A stretch of 5,944 nucleotides of DNA, from positions 1 to 5,944 of the forward strand of contig CAZNER010000109.1 in assembly GCA_964572065.1 (NCBI GenBank), given 5' to 3'. Numbering within the stretch: the stretch's first letter is position 1; the number at the start of each line of letters is the position of its first letter. The position numbers and the translations under genes are program-made. This document shows positions 1-5,905 of this stretch, in pieces. The notes under the pieces are model-generated. The model made no database searches. It was not told the origin of the DNA and saw nothing but the letters and a program-made list of their open reading frames with translations. This DNA comes from CAZNER01 sp964572065. Lineage in GTDB: Bacteria; Patescibacteriota; Dojkabacteria; JAHIVN01.

Positions 1-551
1 TAACCATATATTCATTGACTGATTTTGGTATGGATATATTAGATTCTTTACTTCATTTTGGGGTAGTATTTTCTAATAATGGTACTCAAATAAGTAATGA
101 TAGAAGTACAATCAGACTTTATATAAATAATTTTTTATCATTTAAAACTACGGATACTTGGCAGGTTTATGACAACAAACATTTTAGTTTTATTTTGGGC
201 GGGAAAGGATCGTTAAATCTAAAAGCTGATACTTTAATAGAGACTGGGAGTGTTGATGGCGTAATATCTGATTTTAAGATTTATAATTATTGTAAGACAG
301 ATTTCAGACAATCAATGTTAGATAATCCAGACCCAGCTGATTTGATAGTTAAACCTAGTAAATTTATCGAGATCTCTAAGGATAATATAACCTATTATAA
401 AGTAGGAGACACTAGTTTGCCTTTGAAGTATGAAGATGTCCCGGCAGGAAATACCGCATCTGTGTATGTAAGAACCATTGTACCTGATAATTTATCTGGC
501 TTTGAAAATAGAACCGCAAGACTTTTAACGTATTGGGATATAAGTGTGTAA
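1..551 (+). CDS. LamG/concanavalin-like structural protein, C-terminal part (5' truncated by window)
   Basis: The reading frame is open from base 3 to the TAA at 549-551, so 182 codons are visible and the gene begins upstream. A TTG at 15 lies in frame, but it has no ribosome binding site and falls inside a domain, so I do not take it as the start. The first ~100 residues look like the C-terminal half of a LamG/concanavalin-like jelly roll: a strand ending IRLYINN, then HFSFILGG, then the closing pattern DGVISDFKIYNY, which is typical of the final strands of that fold. A second module of about 65 residues follows (from about base 340): an FIEISKDN strand, then EDVPAGNTASVYVR and a proline turn. 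This module resembles the C-terminus of the next gene. No catalytic residues or membrane segments are visible. By context it is a fibre or adhesin component of a virion; the glycan-binding role is inferred from the fold. The stop lies 10 bases before the next gene's ATG. Confidence 0.85.
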   Translation, partial: TIYSLTDFGMDILDSLLHFGVVFSNNGTQISNDRSTIRLYINNFLSFKTTDTWQVYDNKHFSFILGGKGSLNLKADTLIETGSVDGVISDFKIYNYCKTDFRQSMLDNPDPADLIVKPSKFIEISKDNITYYKVGDTSLPLKYEDVPAGNTASVYVRTIVPDNLSGFENRTARLLTYWDISV

Positions 552-552
552 C

Positions 553-557
553 GGAGG
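553..557 (+). promoter_or_regulatory. Shine-Dalgarno site that decides the start of the 562 gene
   Basis: GGAGG lies 4 bases before the ATG at 562. It falls downstream of an in-frame GTG at 544, which overlaps the previous gene's stop and has no purine-rich site of its own. This favours ATG 562 over GTG 544. The spacer is on the short side. Confidence 0.8.
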
Positions 558-561
558 TAGT

Positions 562-3390
562 ATGAAATTTAATTTATTGGAAACTGGATATGTAACTGTT
601 AGTGGTACTCCATATATATGTTTAACAGACATGCAATATATACTAGCAGGTAATGGTAGTACTGTTATATCAGGCACTAGCGATCATGATTTATTCATAG
701 ATTGCGACATTGTTGATAGAATTAATGTGTATCAAATACGTTATTATTTTAATAGTACCACAGATTCTGGCACCGTAGCATCGGGAATACATTTTTATTA
801 TAAAAACGATAGTATAGATTCATATTCAAGTTTAACAACACAGTTAGGCAGTGGGTTTTATTATGCTGAAGTTCCAGGTCTTTCTGCGCCTAGATATATT
901 AGAGTGAACCATACAGTTTCTGGGACAGCCATAACTGGCACAATAGTAGGGCTTGAAGTCTTAAACAACGATGACATTGTTGATTTTGGAACTACTGGAG
1001 AATTGGAATCTACAACTGCTATAACCACTTTAGATTATTTAGACTACAACGATTATATTAAAGAAATACCCGTATTTAATGATGGATCATCCCCTGCTAC
1101 AGCGTATATATTTTTAGAATTACAAGGTACTGATGTGGATTCTCTTATATCTATATCGGATTCCGAAGTTGGCCCTTGGGTATGCGCTAGAAGTGAAGAT
1201 TATGTAGTTGTTAATGGGAACAATTGGTTAAGTGGAAAATATTGTAATACATATACAACTGCTTATAGTAATACTTGGAATCCAAATGATAAAAGTGTCT
1301 TTATTACTCTTTCTGATGCTAACTATAAGGCTACAATTACACATAGTGCTTACCACGGTGTTAGATCAACACAAGGAATTTCTGATACTATGTTATTTAG
1401 TAAAAAATGGTATTGGGAAATTTATATAGGTAAAGTTTCTGGAGCCACATATACACACGTTGGCGCGGCGAAGAAAACTGTTGATCTTGACCAAGCATTA
1501 GGTGAAAGCTCAAATGCTTATATTTATAGAGCAGATGGTAATAAAGGTAATAATGGTAGTTATTCAGCATTTGGTGATACTTTTACAAATGGTGATACGA
1601 TAGGTGTAGCGTTAGATATAGATGAAGGTAAAATTTGGTTCTCAAAAAATAACACGTGGCAAGGTTCAGGTGTTCCGGTTTCTGGAACCAATCCAGCATT
1701 TTCTGGTTTAGCTGATGAATTTTATCCTGCTATTTCAATGTATTACAGTGGAGATCATGTTACAGCTAATTTTCCTTCACTTACGTATGATCCTCCTGAA
1801 GGGTTTTTAACTTTTGAAACTCTAGTAGCTGATGGAAGACTTAGGTTATATTCTAATGCTCTTACTGGAACTTATACAACACCTATATTTAATAATGATT
1901 CTGTGAAATTTGCTCAGATAGATATGGCAGAAACTTCAGTTTCTGGGTCTATTATAGCAGTGGATTCTAATGATTATGTTAGTACGTTGGAAATAAGAAG
2001 TAGTAACACTAAACCAATAGATTATAATGTTTATAGAGAACTTAAATTTACAAAAACAGGTACCTTTACCGCAGCTTTTTACTATAAAGATCGTTTTGTA
2101 GAGACTGACGTTGAAGCCTTCAGCTCTTATGAGGGTACTGGTGGTTATATAATTTCTGTTAATCTTGGTAGTTCTCAATATCAAGGTAATTATACAGCCG
2201 GATATGTTAACAACACAGATGGTAAGTGTGTAATTTTACATTCTTGGACTTACAGTAGTTATGGTGATATGTATCTTTTCTTATTAAGTCATGATGGGTA
2301 TCTTTCAAGTAATATAAAATTACGTGATACTTCTATGGGCGAAGTTTTCGTTTATTATCTAGATATGGGCGTTGATGATGATTTTTGGATTTATATGTAT
2401 AGTGAGTCTGCACTTGCTTCTATAGGATATTCTAACGGTGGTTATTATTTATTCCATTTTGATTCTAGTATGAATAGACTTTATGAAGAACGTCTTGATA
2501 GTAATTTTATAACTAGTTGTGATGTAATAAAAGATGGTACAAATTCTTTGTGGTGTAATAGAGCCACCGGTACGCGCGGTATATATAAACTTACTTCTTC
2601 CGGAACAATTTCCACAACTTATGAAAATGTTACTGAACCAGGAAGATTATGTACGGCCAATGATTATGGATGTTGGTTTATAGATAGTAACGTTTTATAT
2701 AAATTAAATAGTAATGGTGAATTAGAAACTTCTATAGAAGATTTAGAAATAAATAACGAACTTACTTGGGTCATGCGTGACGAAAGCGACGATGACTTTT
2801 TGTGGATAGTTGATGGTGCTTATATTAAACTTATACATATTGATGGAAGGGTGTATAGGACCTTGGATTTTTCAAATCATACTATTAATAAATTATATTC
2901 TACTAAGGATCATTTAATAGTTTATTGTGTCGATGGTTCTACTGGGAACTTTTATACAAAACTTGTGGGTAGGAATTCAGGCACGATAGTTAAAAACATA
3001 CAGAATGAAACGAGCCCTACCGGATATGCTTTAGAGAAGATAATAAAAACTATAGATTATGATCATCACATACTTGGTAGTGTAATTCCATTGGATCATG
3101 ATTCAGTTTGGAATGATGACTTATCGTGGAATAAAGTTGTAACTAGTAATACAATTCTTCCGCGCGAAGAATATCACCAACTTAGGCTTACTCTAAGAAG
3201 GGTAAATTCATCAATAGATTCTCCTACTGTAGATGCTATATATTATCAAGATAATGTTAAGTTAATAGATATTCAACCAGGACAGAGCAAGACACTTTAT
3301 TTAAAAGTGAGTTTACCAGCCGGAACATCTTCTATAGGTGGAGATTACTCATCTATGTTAAGAGTTTGGTGGGAAGTACCTGTTACTTAG
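562..3390 (+). CDS. Multidomain adhesin/tail-fibre-like protein with SPRY domain and beta-propeller
   Basis: 942 residues from ATG 562, chosen for its GGAGG site. Residues 1-138 look like a galactose-binding-like beta sandwich (weak call). Residues ~160-225 form a beta module with EIPVFNDGS and ISISDSEVGPW. Residues ~239-404 are a SPRY domain: KKWYWEI (282-287), GDTIGVALDIDEGKIWFSKN (344-363), FYPAIS (387-392) and a closing ANF. Residues ~415-490 carry GTYTTPIF and TLEIRSSNTKP. Residues ~527-813 are a six-bladed beta-propeller of NHL/Vgb-like type. Residues ~840-942 carry LPREEYHQLRLTLRR, SPTVDAIYY and a final DIQPGQSKTLYLKVSLP strand pair resembling the end of the upstream gene. There is no signal peptide, membrane segment or visible active site. 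SPRY and propeller domains are generally binding scaffolds. The setting among other lectin-fold proteins suggests a virion surface protein that contacts the host; the ligand is unknown. The segments around the propeller read as one domain interrupted by it. Confidence 0.88.
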   Translation: MKFNLLETGYVTVSGTPYICLTDMQYILAGNGSTVISGTSDHDLFIDCDIVDRINVYQIRYYFNSTTDSGTVASGIHFYYKNDSIDSYSSLTTQLGSGFYYAEVPGLSAPRYIRVNHTVSGTAITGTIVGLEVLNNDDIVDFGTTGELESTTAITTLDYLDYNDYIKEIPVFNDGSSPATAYIFLELQGTDVDSLISISDSEVGPWVCARSEDYVVVNGNNWLSGKYCNTYTTAYSNTWNPNDKSVFITLSDANYKATITHSAYHGVRSTQGISDTMLFSKKWYWEIYIGKVSGATYTHVGAAKKTVDLDQALGESSNAYIYRADGNKGNNGSYSAFGDTFTNGDTIGVALDIDEGKIWFSKNNTWQGSGVPVSGTNPAFSGLADEFYPAISMYYSGDHVTANFPSLTYDPPEGFLTFETLVADGRLRLYSNALTGTYTTPIFNNDSVKFAQIDMAETSVSGSIIAVDSNDYVSTLEIRSSNTKPIDYNVYRELKFTKTGTFTAAFYYKDRFVETDVEAFSSYEGTGGYIISVNLGSSQYQGNYTAGYVNNTDGKCVILHSWTYSSYGDMYLFLLSHDGYLSSNIKLRDTSMGEVFVYYLDMGVDDDFWIYMYSESALASIGYSNGGYYLFHFDSSMNRLYEERLDSNFITSCDVIKDGTNSLWCNRATGTRGIYKLTSSGTISTTYENVTEPGRLCTANDYGCWFIDSNVLYKLNSNGELETSIEDLEINNELTWVMRDESDDDFLWIVDGAYIKLIHIDGRVYRTLDFSNHTINKLYSTKDHLIVYCVDGSTGNFYTKLVGRNSGTIVKNIQNETSPTGYALEKIIKTIDYDHHILGSVIPLDHDSVWNDDLSWNKVVTSNTILPREEYHQLRLTLRRVNSSIDSPTVDAIYYQDNVKLIDIQPGQSKTLYLKVSLPAGTSSIGGDYSSMLRVWWEVPVT
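1276..1773 (+). other. SPRY domain (residues ~239-404 of the 562 gene)
   Basis: The order of motifs matches the SPRY fold: an opening strand with VRST, then WYWEI, then an exposed stretch with alanine/glycine-rich VGAA, then GDTIGVALD followed by GKIWFSKN, then YPAIS and a final NF. SPRY domains are best known from eukaryotic proteins as peptide- or protein-binding modules and also occur in some bacterial and phage proteins. Here the domain sits between a beta module ending NWLSGKY and one starting DGRLRLYSN, so it may be an insertion. Boundaries are approximate. Confidence 0.8.
2272..3000 (+). repeat. Six-fold beta-propeller blade repeat in the 562 gene
   Basis: Six degenerate repeats begin at residues 571, 629, 674, 712, 754 and 797, spaced 58, 45, 38, 42 and 43 residues apart. 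Each has an aromatic/aliphatic strand, a turn of the form S/N/H-x-x-G, and a second strand: for example YLFLLSHDGYL, IYKLTSSGTIS, LYKLNSNGELE and YIKLIHIDGRV. Each is preceded about 10-20 residues earlier by a strand usually containing tryptophan (FW at 608, LW at 663, CW at 704, LW at 747). This is the pattern of an NHL, SMP-30 or Vgb-like propeller. A strand near residues 527-537 (GGYIISVNLG) may close the ring. No lyase or metal-site residues are evident, so a binding role is more likely. The repeats are at protein level and not recognisable as DNA repeats. Confidence 0.7.
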
Positions 3391-3394
3391 GAGG
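3389..3394 (+). promoter_or_regulatory. Shine-Dalgarno site overlapping the upstream stop codon
   Basis: A perfect AGGAGG starts on the second base of the TAG stop at 3388-3390 and lies 10 bases before ATG 3405. A second in-frame stop (TAA at 3403-3405) overlaps that ATG as TAATG. The arrangement suits re-initiation or coupled translation of the two genes. Confidence 0.85.
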
Positions 3395-3404
3395 ATTATA
3401 ATTA

Positions 3405-5894
3405 ATGTCAGATTATGCATCAGATATATCTACTAGTGATTATATTTATATGAAAGAGATAACTGTATCTGAAATCAGTGGGGAAGACCAAGTTGACCTT
3501 CCTGTAAAATTAAATTTTAGTTCTTCTAATTTTAATTTTGAATTAGCTAGATCGGACGGTAAGGATTTACGGATAGCCGAATACGGTAATGGCTCACGTG
3601 TTTTAAATATGTGGATAGCTTCTTGGACTGTATCTTATAGAGTGGGCACAGTGTGGTTAAAAATACCATTACTAGAAGCAGATGAAACAAAAACTTTATA
3701 TGTTTTTTGGGGTAATTCTTCTGATTCAGGTATATCAGATATAAATTCAATAGGATTTCTTTTTTCAGATGGGTTTGATTCTAGTTTTAGTGATATTAAT
3801 TTAGCATTAAATAAAACATGTGCTCAAAGTAGTACTTATGGTGGAGTGCCTGCTGAGAATGCTGTGGATGGGAATGTTGGTACTTATAATCACACTAATG
3901 CTAATTCTAATGAGTGGTGGAAAGTAGATTTGGGGGCTGTATATAGTATTGGTTTTATAACAATAATAAAAAGAGTTGGTTTTGGTGATAGGCCAGAACA
4001 TTATCATATACAGACAGCTGATGACTATGCATTTACGACTAATGTTGTAAATATAATAACAACTACTACAGACGAAGATAGTGAAATTATCACTTATAGT
4101 CAGGATGATTTTGGTAGCGTTTCCACCAGATATTTACGTGTTTATTGTCACACTAATGGTCAATATATAAATATAGCTGAATTTGTTGTTTATGCAGCTG
4201 ATTCAAAGTGGATTTATGGTGGTGTAAGTAGTATTTCTGATTCTAAATTGAGAATTTATACTAATGGTTATATAGAGGCACAAGGCACACCGCTTAGTGG
4301 TTTAACTAATTGGATCGTAGAAGAAGGTATTTATGTGAATTCAGGCGGGAGTAGTGATTATACAACACACAGATGGAGATTTTATGGAACGGAAAATAAT
4401 TTTGGATATGATTATTATATTGAAGGAGGTAATGATAGGCGGAGTAATGTATTAAACAGTTCTGATTGGGTAAATTATACAGGAGATCAGAAAGGATTAG
4501 AAAGCGATAGTTACTCAGAAAATTTTATAGCATATTATGAACCAACAGATAAGGTTCATCAATCAATGAAAAATAGAAATAGTTATGTCGATTATGAAGA
4601 TTCTATTGAAAGACAGGTTTATGGTGATACAAGGGCTACTTATTTTAGAATTTATGGTAGGGAAGACTCAAACGCACCTTATACAGACATAGATTGGGTT
4701 ATTATAAGAGAGTTTACTGTAACCGATCCATATAGTTTTGATACAAGTGATCTTCTTGTACCTTGGGAACAAATAGATCATCAAACAATAGATTATACAC
4801 AATATGATTCAGATTTAACAAGTATTAATTATTATCACTATAGTAGTTTTGGCGGAGATCCTTATAAGCTTTCTAATAATGCTTATAATACTTCTACTGA
4901 TTGTTGGTTTAGTGATTCTAATACTGTAGTGAGTGGTATAGATTTAATTATAGATTTTGCCCGCTCGGCGGATAATTTAGTATCCACAAGTTATTTACAT
5001 TATGATTCTGGACACGTTGGTTGGAAGAACGCAAGTAAATTATCAGATAGTGATACTGATGTATGGAGTAATGATTATTTTCAATCAACTAGCACCAGCG
5101 GTTATGTGTGTATTGATTTTGGCGATGATAGAACTGACGTGGGATGTTTATCAGTTAAAGCACATACAACTACCGGCGGAATGATAAAGAATTTTGTTTT
5201 TAAAGGGTTATATTCTAATTTTAGAACGGCAGAAGACAGTGATTGGGAAACATTATATACAGGTACATTTAATAATACTCTTAATTGGCAACCAATTTAT
5301 TTTGATAATGACAGACGATTTAGATATTATAAGTTAGAAATAATCGATACTTATGGCAGCGAAAATGCTTCATTGCAAGAATGGGAGATGTATAAATATA
5401 ATGATTTCCGTGAGAAGAAAGTAATTTCACAAGTGAGATTAAGGCCTGTAGTAGTTGATTCTAGTGAAATTTATTTTCCCAAATGGATAGAAATAAAAGG
5501 TTCAAATGGTATGGATGAATGGGATACAATAGTTTCACTTACAAATACATATACACCATTCTATGATTACGTTTGGGGCCGGTGGCAAAGGTATTCATTT
5601 GAAAATATAAATAGTTATTATTCATATAAAGTAACTTGTTCTGGTAATTGGAATAGCCATACAGATAAAATGGGAATATCAGAATGGGAAATGGTTGAAA
5701 AAGTATCAGAAATTCATACCCATAGAATTTTAAGTGGTGATTCTGATAATTATAATAGTGTTTGGGCTTTAGATAATACAACTTTTAACAATGGATTTGT
5801 TTACATATCAAACGAAGGTGTAAATACAGTTTATAATGAAGAATTGGTATCATATACAACTGTGTCAGGTATTATAGACATGAATGTGTTATAG
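3405..5894 (+). CDS. DUF2341/concanavalin-like protein with F-type-lectin-like and nested discoidin (F5/8 type C) domains
   Basis: 829 residues from ATG 3405, supported by AGGAGG. Residues ~15-120 match the DUF2341 pattern: FELARSDGKDLRIAEYGNG, VWLKIPLLEADETKTLYVFWGN, FLFSDGFDS. Residues 131-264 are a galactose-binding-like domain closest to F-type lectins (fucolectins): NLALNKT, QSSTYGG, ENAVDGN, NEWWKVDLGAVYSI. The concanavalin-like domain that usually follows DUF2341 resumes at SKW (267-269) and runs to about 445, ending in DIDWVIIREFTV. Residues 471-766 hold F5/8-type-C halves in the order N, N, C, C: N-halves at 471-520 and 521-578, C-halves at 579-665 and 668-766, both C-halves ending in EWEM. 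Residues ~770-829 are an unassigned beta-rich tail. There is no signal peptide, membrane helix or catalytic signature. These folds bind sugars in characterised members, so I infer a host-glycan-binding virion protein. It is co-transcribed with its neighbours and probably co-translated. Confidence 0.88.
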   Translation: MSDYASDISTSDYIYMKEITVSEISGEDQVDLPVKLNFSSSNFNFELARSDGKDLRIAEYGNGSRVLNMWIASWTVSYRVGTVWLKIPLLEADETKTLYVFWGNSSDSGISDINSIGFLFSDGFDSSFSDINLALNKTCAQSSTYGGVPAENAVDGNVGTYNHTNANSNEWWKVDLGAVYSIGFITIIKRVGFGDRPEHYHIQTADDYAFTTNVVNIITTTTDEDSEIITYSQDDFGSVSTRYLRVYCHTNGQYINIAEFVVYAADSKWIYGGVSSISDSKLRIYTNGYIEAQGTPLSGLTNWIVEEGIYVNSGGSSDYTTHRWRFYGTENNFGYDYYIEGGNDRRSNVLNSSDWVNYTGDQKGLESDSYSENFIAYYEPTDKVHQSMKNRNSYVDYEDSIERQVYGDTRATYFRIYGREDSNAPYTDIDWVIIREFTVTDPYSFDTSDLLVPWEQIDHQTIDYTQYDSDLTSINYYHYSSFGGDPYKLSNNAYNTSTDCWFSDSNTVVSGIDLIIDFARSADNLVSTSYLHYDSGHVGWKNASKLSDSDTDVWSNDYFQSTSTSGYVCIDFGDDRTDVGCLSVKAHTTTGGMIKNFVFKGLYSNFRTAEDSDWETLYTGTFNNTLNWQPIYFDNDRRFRYYKLEIIDTYGSENASLQEWEMYKYNDFREKKVISQVRLRPVVVDSSEIYFPKWIEIKGSNGMDEWDTIVSLTNTYTPFYDYVWGRWQRYSFENINSYYSYKVTCSGNWNSHTDKMGISEWEMVEKVSEIHTHRILSGDSDNYNSVWALDNTTFNNGFVYISNEGVNTVYNEELVSYTTVSGIIDMNVL
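3795..4196 (+). other. F-type-lectin/discoidin-like domain (residues 131-264 of the 3405 gene)
   Basis: The stretch opens with NLALNKT and QSSTYGG, continues with ENAVDGN and the WWKVDLG strand, and closes with TRYLRVYCHTNGQYINIAEF, the layout of galactose-binding-like domains of the fucolectin type. In F-type lectins a histidine before the WW.VDLG strand and two downstream arginines bind fucose. Possible equivalents here are H163, R190 and R196, but the spacing and the intervening acidic residue differ from the usual motif, so fucose specificity is uncertain. Confidence 0.75.
4815..5702 (+). repeat. Duplicated F5/8-type-C half domains in N-N-C-C order
   Basis: Two N-terminal halves occur in tandem, each with a KLS motif, a conserved W and a closing IDF strand: YKLSNNAYNTSTDCWFSDSN to LIIDF (residues 487-518), and ASKLSDSDTDVWSND to VCIDF (543-572). 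Two C-terminal halves follow: one with FVFKGLYS, SDWETLYTG and EWEMY (597-663), one with WIEIKGSNG, EWDTIV and EWEMV (694-764). The order fits an inner complete domain (521-665) inserted between the halves of an outer one (471-520 plus 668-766). Two partial duplications side by side are the alternative. The similarity is at protein level. Confidence 0.65.
4959..4971 (+). other. Short GC-rich island with dyad symmetry at a predicted domain junction
   Basis: Twelve of 13 bases are G or C in a region of about 30% GC. The core CCGC-TCG-GCGG (4961-4971) is a 4-bp inverted repeat around a 3-base loop. It encodes A519-R520-S521-A522 with the codons GCC, CGC, TCG and GCG, which are rare in the rest of the gene, and sits where the outer N-half ends and the inner domain begins. 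Short GC-rich patches occur elsewhere in the window too, so this may be chance. Confidence 0.45.
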
Positions 5895-5898
5895 GAGA
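5893..5898 (+). promoter_or_regulatory. Shine-Dalgarno site overlapping the upstream stop codon
   Basis: AGGAGA begins on the second base of the TAG stop at 5892-5894 and lies 7 bases before ATG 5906, repeating the stop/SD overlap seen at 3388-3394. Confidence 0.8.
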
Positions 5899-5905
5899 AT
5901 AAATT

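Noticed and set aside
15..17. TTG at 15 as the start of the first gene
   Set aside because: The frame is open to the window edge, there is no Shine-Dalgarno sequence, and it falls inside a concanavalin-like domain, so the gene is truncated on the left.
544..561. GTG at 544 as the start of the second gene
   Set aside because: It overlaps the previous gene's stop, has no ribosome binding site, and the GGAGG at 553-557 lies after it and points to ATG 562.
1232..1429. 65-codon frame on the + strand inside the second gene
   Set aside because: It lies within the SPRY-coding region in another frame, has no ribosome binding site and has a low-complexity hydrophobic translation. It is a shadow.
1936..2184. 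82-codon frame on the - strand, and similar - strand frames at 3547-3750, 3807-4007 and 5539-5781
   Set aside because: All are antisense to well-supported domains. Their translations are rich in I, Y, N and T as expected from AT-rich antisense DNA, and none has a convincing start site.
2140..3000. Enzymatic beta-propeller (sialidase or Vgb-type lyase)
   Set aside because: I see no Asp-box (S-x-D-x-G-x-T-W) series and no clear lyase histidines. The repeat pattern supports only the fold.
3388..3405. TAG recoding that would fuse the second and third genes
   Set aside because: Read-through of TAG meets an in-frame TAA at 3403-3405, and both TAG stops are followed by well-spaced Shine-Dalgarno sites and ATG starts, so TAG works as a stop here.
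5002..5184. 60-codon frame on the + strand inside the third gene
   Set aside because: It overlaps the nested F5/8 domain in another frame, with no ribosome binding site and no recognisable protein.
5580..5894. Variable region of a diversity-generating retroelement at the C-terminus of the third gene
   Set aside because: There is no C-type-lectin variable-region pattern, no template-like repeat and no reverse transcriptase in the window.
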